Of a stretch of 64,000 bases of DNA, positions 19,131-30,344 are shown in pieces (the stretch's first letter is position 1; the number at the start of each line of letters is the position of its first letter). The position numbers were made by a program, and so were the translations under genes. Source of the stretch: Candidatus Binataceae bacterium (GTDB taxonomy: Bacteria; Desulfobacterota; Binatia; Binatales; Binataceae); NCBI GenBank assembly GCA_035508495.1, contig DATJMX010000021.1, positions 91,316 to 155,315 of the forward strand, written 5' to 3'. The notes beneath the pieces are model-generated. The model saw only the letters and a list, made by a program, of their open reading frames with translations, did no database searches and was not told where the DNA came from.

Positions 19131-19182
19131 TATGGAGCGAGCAAGAGACGCGACGCTGTTCGTTCCATGAAAGAGGGCGCAC

Positions 19183-20217
19183 GTGCACGAACCTGATAGA
19201 ACTTCTGAGGCCTTCGATGCGATCCTGAGGTCCAGGTTGAGCCTGGCCGAACTCGAAGCGACGATGCGATGCCCTGAGCCATCGACCCTCGCGGCGTTTT
19301 ACGATCGCACGATCGACGCGCGCGAGCGCGACCATCTGGAGGCGCATTTTGCCGAATGCGCGCGATGCCAGATGATGCTCGCGGCGATGGCGCGCAGCGA
19401 CGACGGCCTCGTCATCGCAGCGCGGGAGGATCGCGGCTTCAACTGGGTGCGCCTGTTCAGGTTTGGAGCGCCCGCGCTGGCCGCGGTCGCGGCGTTGGTC
19501 GTTGTCTATGTAATCCGCAACCCGACGGCCAGCATTCAGAATCAGCGGACTCAACTCGCGATGAGTGCGCCCGCAGCGGCGCCGATGCAGCCACCAGCCC
19601 AGGCTGAAGCGCCGTCGAACCTCGCTGCAGGCGGTGCCGCTCCCGCTGCGCCGCCCGCGCCAGAAGCTCCAGCACCGCCTCCAGCGCCTCCGTCTGGCGG
19701 CGCCAATAATTTCGGATCCACCGCGGCTCCAATGGCCAGGTCTGCCGCTGCCTTCGCGCTGCCGCAAGAGCAACACTCTGAGACTGCAAAGTCCCGCATG
19801 GCGCGCGCACAATCCGCCGAGCTGCTCGCGCAGGCCGACGTATCGGGAACCGCAAACTCCGCCGGCGCCACCTACACGATTCAATCTCCCGACAACAACG
19901 CAAGCTGGGTCATTGGTCCCCACGGCAGCATCGTCAAGCACACTGCCAGCGGCAAGGTGATCACTCAGCAGAGCAACGTGACGGTTGATCTCACGCGAGG
20001 CGCCGCAATTTCGGCCAAGGTCGCGTGGATCGTCGGGCGCCATGGAACGATCCTGCGAACGCGCGACGGCGGCCACTATTGGGAGAGCGTGACATCGCCA
20101 ACCAGCGAAGACCTTGAGCACGTGCGAGCGGCAGATTCCAAGGATGCCGTGATAAGGACCGTGACCGGGACATCCTACGCCACGATAGACGGCGGCCAAT
20201 CCTGGCAACGCCAATAA
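19183..20217 (+). CDS. Membrane anti-sigma factor with zinc-binding domain and YCF48-like C-terminal domain
   Basis: 344 residues from a GTG with GAGGG five bases upstream. An anti-sigma zinc domain (H55-x3-C59-x2-C62) is near the N terminus, and a membrane span runs about residues 94-112. A long Ala/Pro-rich linker (about 118-180) follows. The C-terminal part has repeated blocks ASWVIGPHGSI, AWIVGRHGTILRT, DGGHYWESV and DGGQSWQR that look like YCF48/BNR-type beta-propeller strands, so the outside domain may sense something in the periplasm. It would hold the upstream sigma factor inactive at the membrane. A bidirectional terminator closes the operon. Confidence 0.85.
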   Translation: MHEPDRTSEAFDAILRSRLSLAELEATMRCPEPSTLAAFYDRTIDARERDHLEAHFAECARCQMMLAAMARSDDGLVIAAREDRGFNWVRLFRFGAPALAAVAALVVVYVIRNPTASIQNQRTQLAMSAPAAAPMQPPAQAEAPSNLAAGGAAPAAPPAPEAPAPPPAPPSGGANNFGSTAAPMARSAAAFALPQEQHSETAKSRMARAQSAELLAQADVSGTANSAGATYTIQSPDNNASWVIGPHGSIVKHTASGKVITQQSNVTVDLTRGAAISAKVAWIVGRHGTILRTRDGGHYWESVTSPTSEDLEHVRAADSKDAVIRTVTGTSYATIDGGQSWQRQ

Positions 20218-20250
20218 ACTCACCAGGCGGGCTAAGCTACGGGAATTCGA

Positions 20251-20289
20251 TTCAGGGGCAGGATCGTCGATGCGATCCTTGCCCCTGAA
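20251..20289. terminator. Bidirectional terminator between anti-sigma gene and katG
   Basis: TTCAGGGGCAGGATCG and its complement (20251-20266 with 20273-20289, one bulged T) form a strong stem with a six-base loop. It sits between the two convergent genes and is followed by AAGTTTC on the + strand. Confidence 0.8.
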
Positions 20290-20302
20290 AGTTTCAGTGA
20301 GA

Positions 20303-22849
<2,547 letters not shown>

Positions 22850-23491
22850 ATGCGGAAAAGCCACGACACCCGGGACGCTGCAAACAGCCAACTTGGACAG
22901 ATCCAAACCTCCCCAATGCGACGAGCCTGCCGTGTCGTGATCGGAACGATGGGAGCCGGTGCTCTGCTTGTAAGTTTGAGTGGATGCCTCGCGACTCGAA
23001 ATTGGGTCGACGCTCAGCTGCAGCCGATAAACGGACGGATCGACAATACCGACGCCAAGGCGGATCGCGCGCTGGTCGGACTGCAGAACCTGCATCTCGA
23101 GCGCAAGCTGGTGCTCGACTCTGCCAATGGGCCGACGTTCAAGTTTGGCTCCGCGGATTTGAGCGATAACGCCAAGCGGCAGATTGCTGGATTCATCGAG
23201 GATCTCCAGGGTTCGGGTGAAAGCGCATCAGCGCCGGGACGTGTCTTCGTCGTTGCCGGATATACCGACAACGTCGGCGCGGAAAGTTATAACTATGCCC
23301 TCGGACAGCGGCGCGCCGAAAGTGTTGCCGGCTACCTCGTCGGCAGGGAAGGCGTCGAACCGACTCAACTCCAGGTGGTCTCGTACGGCGAGAACAAGCC
23401 TGTCGCCGATAACAGCACCGCGCGAGGGCGCCGCACCAATCGCCGCGTAGAAATTCTCGTCTACCAGGAGAAGATCACGGCCGGCGGCTGA
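22850..23491 (+). CDS. OmpA/Pal-family lipoprotein
   Basis: About 213 residues from ATG 22850 (AAGG eight bases upstream); a start at ATG 22916 is also possible and would begin directly at the signal peptide (MRRACRVVIG...). The lipobox LSGC marks lipid attachment near residue 45, followed by a helical segment (about 70-90) that could be a short coiled coil. The C-terminal OmpA domain is shown by TDNVGAESYNYALGQRRAESV, the peptidoglycan-binding pattern, and RGRRTNRRVEI. It likely tethers the outer membrane to peptidoglycan. It is divergent from katG. Confidence 0.85.
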   Translation: MRKSHDTRDAANSQLGQIQTSPMRRACRVVIGTMGAGALLVSLSGCLATRNWVDAQLQPINGRIDNTDAKADRALVGLQNLHLERKLVLDSANGPTFKFGSADLSDNAKRQIAGFIEDLQGSGESASAPGRVFVVAGYTDNVGAESYNYALGQRRAESVAGYLVGREGVEPTQLQVVSYGENKPVADNSTARGRRTNRRVEILVYQEKITAGG

Positions 23492-23555
23492 AGCACACAC
23501 CATCCTCAATTGCTGAACGGGTACGCCCGCCAGACGAAAGCGGCGCTGAACGCCG

Positions 23556-24074
23556 TCACTGATACATCGCGATCAGGCGCCGCAGGAAAACTGCGGTCTC
23601 CGGCGAGACGACGGTGAAGCGGACCGGAAAGCCGCTGCTCGTTCGCGGTGAATAGGGGAGCACCTTGCCGTAGACGATACCCGGGACGTCGCGGCCTTCG
23701 GCGTCGGTGAGTTGGATCCTGATATCGCTCAGCGGGGCGACGATTTGCTCGGCGCTGATTTCGCCTTTCTTCTTTCCCACCTTGATCAGGCTTCCCGGCA
23801 CCGGCGCCGCATTCACTCGCTTGTCTTCAACGACGGTGTATTGCAGCGGCAGCGCGACTGGCAGATGGAACATCGGGTCTTGGGCGACTGCGAGCTCAAG
23901 ATTGTAGGGATGCCCGACGCCTGCGATGTCGAACAGCGTGATCGCCCGCTCGATGCCCTTGGCGCTCACCTGCATCTGGTCGATGACCTTCATGATTGAC
24001 GAAACTTCACGATGCGTCGCCTCTGACACGAGGATTTGCGATCCGGCGGTGCATGATTCGATGGGCGAAGCACG
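23556..24074 (-). pseudogene. C-terminal remnant of a class III adenylate/guanylate cyclase
   Basis: A 474-base open frame from a GTG at 24029 (VSEATHREV...) to 23556 has no N-terminal catalytic domain. Reading upstream in the same frame gives RASPIESCTAGSQILVSEAT, the typical last strand-helix of a class III cyclase domain, then a TAA about 12 codons further up. After about residue 35 there is a C-terminal extension (GVGHPYNLEL, APVPGSLIKVGKKKGE). Metal and transition-state residues of the cyclase are absent, so it cannot be active. It abuts the DsrE remnant. It is either a truncated gene or expressed only as a tail. Confidence 0.6.
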
Positions 24075-24081
24075 AAGCCCG

Positions 24082-24539
24082 CTAGATGAAAAGCGTTATG
24101 CGCGAATCGCTCGCATCGCCGAGATAAGTCGCGACGCCGCCGTAGTCGAGGCGATCGATTAGCTCTTCTTAGGCGATGCCGATGATGCTCATCGCCATTC
24201 GGCACGCGATCATGCGCACGCCGAGCTCGGGAGCGAGCGAGATCAGCGACGGCAGCGTCTCAACATTGTGTTTAGCCATTATTTGTTTGAGCACGCCGCC
24301 CTTGCCGAGTCCGAGCATCTGCAGCTTCGACGTGCCGGCGCGCTCGGGGCCCGATGGCAGGATGGCGGAAAAAAGTTTTTCGGATAGCGACTTGCCGTCC
24401 CAGATCGTCTGCCTTTTCAAGAGCGGCAGACTCCGTGCGCGCGTGGGTCAGCAAGATGGGCCATCAGCTCGTCGGCGCTGAATGCGGGATCGGTCGCGGT
24501 GACCTCGAGGGTCTGCCCGAAAAGGTTAAGCTTGGCAAA
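24082..24539 (-). pseudogene. Decayed TusA-DsrE-like sulfur-carrier protein
   Basis: Three frames carry pieces of one protein. From 24539, one frame reads FAKLNLFGQTLEVTATDPAF, like a TusA C-terminal part. A second frame near 24436-24370 reads ALEKADDLGRQVAIRK. The third frame has a DsrE-like core (GGVLKQIMAKHN, LAPELGVRMIACRMAMSIIGIA) interrupted by TAA at 24169-24171, after which EELIDRLDYGGVATYLGDA continues to a TAG at 24082. The N-terminal CPxP site and much of the DsrE domain are missing. Frameshifts plus a nonsense codon indicate a pseudogene. Sequence error could explain at most one of these changes. Confidence 0.65.
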
Positions 24540-24683
24540 TAAAAGATACTACAACTAGGAGGAAAATAATTCCGCCAAGCACTCTGTATCAATAGATGTA
24601 AGCTCGGTGCAGGAAAAGCGTAAATTGCTTACGGCAAATCTCCGGATTCGAGGCGGATGCGCACCGGAGGCGTGCGAGTCAGA

Positions 24684-26465
24684 TCATTCGAATAGCTCGG
24701 CCACGGCGTCTCTGTAGTGCTGCGCGACCATTCGGCGGCGGATCTTTAGCGACGGGGTCAGCTCGCCGTTCTCCTGGGTGAAAGGTTGTGGCAGTATTTT
24801 GAATCTCACGACTGCCTCGACGTCGGAGACCTGCTTGTTTACCTCGTAGATGCGCTGCTGGACGAGTTTGCGCAGCGCGGGCGACTCGACGACCTCTTCG
24901 GGCGACCTGCCCGCGAGATCGTTTTGCTTGATGAAGTCGGCGAGCGCCTCGGTATCGAGCACGACAAGTGCGCCGAGATGCTTCTGACGATCGCCAAAGA
25001 CACAGGCCTGCGCGATGAACTTGTCGTGCGTCAGCTTGTTCTCGACGTATGCCGGCGAGACGTTCTTGCCGCCCGACAGCACGATGATTTCTTTTTTGCG
25101 ATCGGTGATCTTGATGTAGCCGTCCGAGTCGATGGTCGCGATATCGCCGGTGTGAAGCCATCCTTCGCTGTCGATGGTTTCGGCGGTGTCCTGATCGCGA
25201 TGGAAATAACCCTTCATGATGTTCGGTCCGCGCAGCAGAAGCTCGCCATCGGCGGCGGTCTTCGCCTCGACGCGGCGCAGCGGTCGTCCGACAGTGCCGA
25301 TCTTGTTGCGCCCGTGAAGATTCACCGATACGACCGGCGCCGCCTCAGTCAGGCCGTAGCCTTCGACGATCGGAACTTCGGCGGCAGAGAGGAAGCGATT
25401 GATATCGACCGGCAGGGGTGCACCGCCTGAGATCAGGTAGCGCAGCCGCGTGCCGAAGAGTCCACGCACGCGCTCGAACACTAGCTTGCGAAAGAGCGCC
25501 ATCGGCAGCGCCAGATGCGGCGGGACCGCAGCGCCGCGCGCGCGATATTCCGCGGCGCGCGATCCTACGGCGATCGCGGCGTGGAACATTCGCTGACGAA
25601 ACGCCGGCGATGAGTCGACCGTCTTCATCACGCGGCTATAGATGACTTCGAGCAGTCGCGGCACTGTGAGCACGACGGTGGGATTGATCTCCGTCAGATT
25701 CGATGCGATCTGCCCGAGCCCTTCGGCGTAGGCGATCGTGCCTGATGCCATCATCACGGTGTAATGACCCGCGGTGCGCTCGAACGAATGCGCGACGGGC
25801 AGGAACGACAGCGTCGTGTCGTTGCCGTTGAGACCCAGCGCGTCGAGCGAATCCTCGGCGTTGCTCAGCACGTTGCCATGCGTGAGCATCACGCCTTTGG
25901 AGGCGCCGGTCGTACCTGACGTGTAGATGAATGTCGCGAGATCCTCACGGCTGCCTTCGATCGGTGCGGCAGGAGCGCCGGAGCTGGCCGCCTCGATCGT
26001 GACTACCTGTGGACTACGGTTGAACGGCGCCGCCGGCGATGCGCCCGGATGACTTGCGACGATCGTCTTGAGTTGCGGCAGATTGGGCGCGAGGGCGAGG
26101 ACCTTTTTCAACATCTCGTCGCCGTGCACCGCGACGATTTGCGTCCCGGAGTCATCGAGCACGTGCGCCGTCTCTTCGTTGCCGCTCGTCGTGTAGAGCG
26201 GCACGACCACTCCGCCGGCGCCGAGCACCGCTTGATCGACGATGACCCACTCGGGGCAGTTCTCGGCGAGGATCGCGATGCGATCGGCCGGCTTTACACC
26301 CATCGCGAGCAGACCGCCGCGCAGACGCGCCGCAGCGTCGGAAATTTCCGTCCACGAATGATCCCGCCAGGCCTTGCCCTCCTTGCTCTTGAGGAGAGGC
26401 CGCGGACCGAGCTTGCGCGCCTGGCGTTCAAACATCTCGGCCAGTGTGGCCACGGTTTCAGACAT
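24684..26465 (-). CDS. AMP-forming long-chain acyl-CoA synthetase
   Basis: 593 residues from ATG 26465 (GAGGAG eleven bases upstream). Motifs in order: FIYTSGTTGASKGVMLTHGN (phosphate-binding loop), GYGLTEAAPVVSVN (A5), GWLHTGDIATIDSDGYI (A7), and DRKKEIIVLSGGKNVSP (A8) with the C-terminal lysine region SLKIRRR (A10). These define an adenylate-forming enzyme of the FAA1/FadD type that activates fatty acids to acyl-CoA. The C terminus is at 24684. It is the last gene before the cytochrome oxidase operon, on the opposite strand. Confidence 0.92.
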   Translation of the reverse strand: MSETVATLAEMFERQARKLGPRPLLKSKEGKAWRDHSWTEISDAAARLRGGLLAMGVKPADRIAILAENCPEWVIVDQAVLGAGGVVVPLYTTSGNEETAHVLDDSGTQIVAVHGDEMLKKVLALAPNLPQLKTIVASHPGASPAAPFNRSPQVVTIEAASSGAPAAPIEGSREDLATFIYTSGTTGASKGVMLTHGNVLSNAEDSLDALGLNGNDTTLSFLPVAHSFERTAGHYTVMMASGTIAYAEGLGQIASNLTEINPTVVLTVPRLLEVIYSRVMKTVDSSPAFRQRMFHAAIAVGSRAAEYRARGAAVPPHLALPMALFRKLVFERVRGLFGTRLRYLISGGAPLPVDINRFLSAAEVPIVEGYGLTEAAPVVSVNLHGRNKIGTVGRPLRRVEAKTAADGELLLRGPNIMKGYFHRDQDTAETIDSEGWLHTGDIATIDSDGYIKITDRKKEIIVLSGGKNVSPAYVENKLTHDKFIAQACVFGDRQKHLGALVVLDTEALADFIKQNDLAGRSPEEVVESPALRKLVQQRIYEVNKQVSDVEAVVRFKILPQPFTQENGELTPSLKIRRRMVAQHYRDAVAELFE

Positions 26466-26891
26466 CAACGACTCTCCTCTGACCGGCGAACGCCAAGGCG
26501 TGTTCTAGCCCAAAGAAGCGTTCTCGCCAATCGCGATTCAGGCGAACATACACCAGAAAGACTGAGCCTCAGCTGATTGAATTGCTCATGTCAGGTTCTA
26601 AGATGGCGGAGCGCCGCCGGCTGAACACCGATTAACCGCGACGCCGCCGCATTTGTGGACCCAGTTTCTGAAATTACTTGAAAATGCTACCGAAATGTGG
26701 AGACATAGGCACCCAACGATGAAACGTGGCTCATACAAGTTGCGATATTTTTTCATTTCACGAGTCGCGTAGCTGATGTTCATAATCACGCCAGCTTTCA
26801 ACGACGGATTTCGGTTCGCAGCGCGCATGAGTACGACTTATCCAGTCCAAGCTGCGATTGGCCGCGGGTCCAACGGGGCGGTGAGGGTCTA
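26466..26891. other. Intergenic region upstream of the oxidase operon
   Basis: 426 bases separating the divergent acyl-CoA synthetase and coxB. Base composition is less GC-rich than genes around it (for example a T-rich block near 26746-26760). It should hold the oxidase promoter. I see no convincing regulatory repeat, RNA or coding frame. Confidence 0.5.
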
Positions 26892-27557
26892 ATGCTCGAG
26901 CATCTGTGGTTTCCACACGATATCTCCACTTTCGGTCCCCAGATCGATTGGCTCTTCGAGCTGATCTTCTGGATTGTCATGACCGTCTGGATCGCGACCA
27001 TGATCACGATGGTGATCTTCCTGGTTCGCTACCGGACGCGGCCCGGACGCAAGGCCGAGTATATCGAAGGCAATTCGCGCCTCGAGATCATCTGGACGAC
27101 GGTGACCGCCGTTATCATGGTCAGCCTCGCGTTCCTCAGCCGCTCGACCTGGGCGGATATCAAGGAGCACGGACCACCGGGGCAGGTCTTCTACAACGTC
27201 ACCGCCAAGCAATTTAACTGGGAGATCACGTATCCGGGTCCCGACGGCAAGCTCGGCACCAAGGACGACGTCACGGTCGAGAACGAGATGCACGTGCCGG
27301 TGAACCAGGTCGTGCGTATCGACCTCACCTCGAAGGATGTAATCCACAGCTTCTTCGTCCCCAATCTCCGGCTAAAGCAGGACGCGGTTCCGGGCCGAAT
27401 CATTCACGTATGGTTCGAGGCGACGGAGAAGGGAACTTACGAAATCCCGTGCGCCGAGCTCTGCGGCTTCGGCCATTCGGGCATGCTCGGTAACTTGACG
27501 GTCGAATCCGAAGAAGATTTCCAGAAGTATCTCAAGGACAAGTACTCCGGCCAGTAG
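26892..27557 (+). CDS. coxB: Cytochrome c oxidase subunit II (CuA site)
   Basis: 221 residues: two N-terminal membrane spans (about 22-46 and 70-90), then the periplasmic cupredoxin domain. The CuA ligands are all present: H152 in KDVIHSFFVP and C187-x-E189-x-C191-xxx-H195-xx-M198 (CAELCGFGHSGM). No haem c domain is fused, unlike many caa3 oxidases. It passes electrons from cytochrome c to subunit I. It is first in the oxidase operon, starting 24 bases before ctaD's start region (gap 24 bases). Confidence 0.97.
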   Translation: MLEHLWFPHDISTFGPQIDWLFELIFWIVMTVWIATMITMVIFLVRYRTRPGRKAEYIEGNSRLEIIWTTVTAVIMVSLAFLSRSTWADIKEHGPPGQVFYNVTAKQFNWEITYPGPDGKLGTKDDVTVENEMHVPVNQVVRIDLTSKDVIHSFFVPNLRLKQDAVPGRIIHVWFEATEKGTYEIPCAELCGFGHSGMLGNLTVESEEDFQKYLKDKYSGQ

Positions 27558-27581
27558 GCGCGCGGAGAGGGGCATTCGAAG

Positions 27582-29336
27582 ATGAGCAGCACGGCAGCGG
27601 TTGCGGTTCACGGCGCGCACGCGGAGCATCACGAGCACGGCTTCTGGCGCACCTACATTTTCTCGACCGATCACAAGATGATCGGGCGCCAGTTCCTGTT
27701 CATGGCGCTCTTCATGATGTCGATCGGCGGCTTGATGGCGATGCTGATGCGGTGGGAGCTGGCCTTTCCCGAAACCGCGGTTCCCGGGTTCAGCTGGGTT
27801 CCCGAGCCTTTCATGTATGAAGGCGCGATCCCGCCCAACACCTACAACGCGATGTTCACGATGCACGCGACCATCATGATCTTCTTCGTGGTCATGCCGA
27901 TCCTGGTCGGATGCTTCGGCAACTTCCTGATCCCGCTGATGATCGGCGCGCGCGACATGGCGTTTCCGGTCCTCAACATGCTGTCATTCTGGGTGGGCTC
28001 GGTGGCCGGCGTGATCATGCTGTCGTCGTTCTTCGTGCCGGGCGGCCCGGCCGCGGCAGGATGGACATCGTACGCACCGCTGTCAGCGGTCCCCGTCTAT
28101 ACAGGTGTCGATTGGGGCCAGAATCTCTGGTGCATCAGCATCATTGTACTGGGCGTGTCGTCGCTGATGGGCTCGATTAATTACATCACCACGATCATCA
28201 ACATGCGCACCAAGGGCATGTATTTCTTTCGCATGCCGCTGGTGATCTGGTCGCTCTTCATCACGGCGATCCTGCTGCTGCTGGCGCTGCCGGTGCTCAC
28301 GACGGCGCTCGCGCTGCTGCTCTTCGATCGTCTTGGCGGCACCCACTTCTTTCTGCCCGCCGGTGGTGGCGAGCCGCTCCTCTGGCAGCATCTGTTCTGG
28401 TTCTTCGGCCATCCCGAGGTTTACATCATGATCCTGCCTGGGATGGGGATGGCGTCAGAGATTATTTCGGTATTCTCGCGCAAGCCGATCTTCGGCTACC
28501 GCGCGATGGCGTATGCGATGATCGCGATCGCGTTCCTGTCGTGGGTCGTCTGGGGCCATCACATGTTCCAGTCGGGCATGGATCCGGCGCTCGGCACGAG
28601 CTTCATGCTGACCACGATGGTGATCGCGGTGCCGTCGGCGATCAAAACCTTCAACTGGCTGGGCACCCTCTACAAGGGCAACATCCACTACACGGCGGCG
28701 ATGCTGAACGCGCTGTCATTCGTCGCGATGTTCGTGATCGGCGGCCTGTCAGGGGTATGGATGGCCTGCACTCCGGTTGACATGTACATCCACGATACCT
28801 ACTTCATCGTCGCGCACATCCATTACGTGCTGTTCGGCGGCAGTATCTTCGCGATATTCGGTGCGATCACGTACTGGTTTCCGAAAATGTTCGGCCGTAT
28901 GATGAACGAGACGCTGGGCAAGATTCACTTCTGGATCACCTTCGTCGCGTTCAACTGCACGTTTTTCCCGATGCATATCCTGGGCATGGGCGGCCATATG
29001 CGGCGCATCTACAATCCGACCCAGTATGACTTCCTGAAGCCCCTGCAGCACATCAACGTGTTCATCTCCATCAGCGCATTCGTGCTGGGCGCGGCGCAGT
29101 TTATCTTCCTCGCCAATATCATCTACAGTCTCATCAAGGGCGAGAAGGCTACGGAGAACCCGTGGCACGCAAACACGCTCGAATGGACCACTCCCGTACA
29201 TCCGGGACACGGCAACTGGCCTGGCCCGGTGCCGGTCGTTTATCGCGGTCCATACGAGTACAGCTCGCACGAAGTTGCGGAGGATTACCTGCCTCAATCG
29301 CGCGCTCTGCCGGAGGTTTCTGCGGCGGCTGATTGA
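27582..29336 (+). CDS. ctaD: Cytochrome c oxidase subunit I
   Basis: 584 residues with about twelve membrane spans. Ligands: H95 (low-spin haem, FTMHATIMI), H277-P-E-V-Y281 (CuB His cross-linked to Tyr in A-type oxidases), and H326/H327 in WGHHMFQSGM. A late VAHIHYVLFGGS segment gives the two haem His residues. It is the catalytic core reducing O2 to water and pumping protons. The GHPEVY motif supports a type A haem-copper oxidase. It is followed 18 bases on by the haem A synthase gene. Confidence 0.98.
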   Translation: MSSTAAVAVHGAHAEHHEHGFWRTYIFSTDHKMIGRQFLFMALFMMSIGGLMAMLMRWELAFPETAVPGFSWVPEPFMYEGAIPPNTYNAMFTMHATIMIFFVVMPILVGCFGNFLIPLMIGARDMAFPVLNMLSFWVGSVAGVIMLSSFFVPGGPAAAGWTSYAPLSAVPVYTGVDWGQNLWCISIIVLGVSSLMGSINYITTIINMRTKGMYFFRMPLVIWSLFITAILLLLALPVLTTALALLLFDRLGGTHFFLPAGGGEPLLWQHLFWFFGHPEVYIMILPGMGMASEIISVFSRKPIFGYRAMAYAMIAIAFLSWVVWGHHMFQSGMDPALGTSFMLTTMVIAVPSAIKTFNWLGTLYKGNIHYTAAMLNALSFVAMFVIGGLSGVWMACTPVDMYIHDTYFIVAHIHYVLFGGSIFAIFGAITYWFPKMFGRMMNETLGKIHFWITFVAFNCTFFPMHILGMGGHMRRIYNPTQYDFLKPLQHINVFISISAFVLGAAQFIFLANIIYSLIKGEKATENPWHANTLEWTTPVHPGHGNWPGPVPVVYRGPYEYSSHEVAEDYLPQSRALPEVSAAAD

Positions 29337-29354
29337 GCGGACCGATTGGTTGAA

Positions 29355-30344
29355 ATGGAACAGTCTCGATTAGCTGATCGTACCCCGTGCGCACTCCACC
29401 GCTTTGCGGTGCTGAGCGCGTGCGTAACTTTTTTCCTGATCTTCGTCGGCGGCTTGGTTACCTCGACGGGATCGGCGCTCGCCGTGCCTGATTGGCCGCT
29501 CGCGTTCGGCAAGCTCATTCCCTCATGGCAGGGCGGTATCCGCTTCGAGTTCGGGCATCGCCTCGTGGCGGCGACGGTCGTTGTTCTGACGCTCGCACTC
29601 ATGCTCTGGGCCTCGCGAGCCGAGCCGCGTGGATGGGTCCGGCGCCTCGCATATATCGCGTTCGGGCTGGTCATCTTTCAGGCAGTACTCGGCGGTATCA
29701 CGGTGCTGTTCGAGTTGCCGCTCCTGATCGCGGTCACCCATGCGGCGACTGCGCAGGCATTCGTCTGCCTGATGGTCTCGATCGCGCTGGTGACGAATCC
29801 GAATTGGGAAGATGCGCCGCGTCGCGAGGAACCGCCAGCCAGGATTCCGCTCGCGACTCTCGCTATCGTCACGACCGCGATCATCTATGTGCAGATACTG
29901 ATCGGCGCGCTGATGCGGCATCTTGGTGCGGGTCTGGTGATTCCTGATTTCCCCCTGTCGTTCGGTCATCTCATTCCGCCCTACATCAACGAGTACATCG
30001 GGATTAACTTTGCGCATCGATGCGGCGCGGTCGTCGTTACGACGATGGTGCTGTGGACAGTGATTCGCGTGTTGCGGGTGCATACCAACAACACGCCGCT
30101 GCGGCATTCAGCGCTGTTGCTGCTCCTCCTGCTTGCGATGCAGATCTCGCTTGGCGCGCTGACGATCTGGACGGGTCGCGCTGTAATTCCGACGACCGCG
30201 CACGTGCTGGTCGGCGCGGGCGTGCTCGCGACGACGCTCACGATCGCGATTCGCGCGAGCCATCTGCTCGCACCGTCGAATCGCGCCGCGCGCAGTCATG
30301 CTCGCGCGATGGAAGCGATCACGAGCCACGGGGTGACGGCGTGA
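29355..30344 (+). CDS. ctaA: Haem A synthase
   Basis: About 330 residues. A TTG at 29346 is an alternative start, but ATG 29355 gives MEQSRLADRTP, a more normal short leader. About eight membrane spans carry conserved histidines: EFGHRLVAAT and THAATAQAF in the first half, NFAHRCGAVVV and TTAHVLVGAG in the second half. CtaA hydroxylates haem O to haem A for the oxidase. Its stop overlaps the ctaB start as GTGA. Confidence 0.9.
   Translation: MEQSRLADRTPCALHRFAVLSACVTFFLIFVGGLVTSTGSALAVPDWPLAFGKLIPSWQGGIRFEFGHRLVAATVVVLTLALMLWASRAEPRGWVRRLAYIAFGLVIFQAVLGGITVLFELPLLIAVTHAATAQAFVCLMVSIALVTNPNWEDAPRREEPPARIPLATLAIVTTAIIYVQILIGALMRHLGAGLVIPDFPLSFGHLIPPYINEYIGINFAHRCGAVVVTTMVLWTVIRVLRVHTNNTPLRHSALLLLLLLAMQISLGALTIWTGRAVIPTTAHVLVGAGVLATTLTIAIRASHLLAPSNRAARSHARAMEAITSHGVTA

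Noticed and set aside
26598..26828. 76-codon minus-strand frame upstream of the oxidase operon
   Set aside because: No ribosome site or conserved pattern; it lies in a promoter region.
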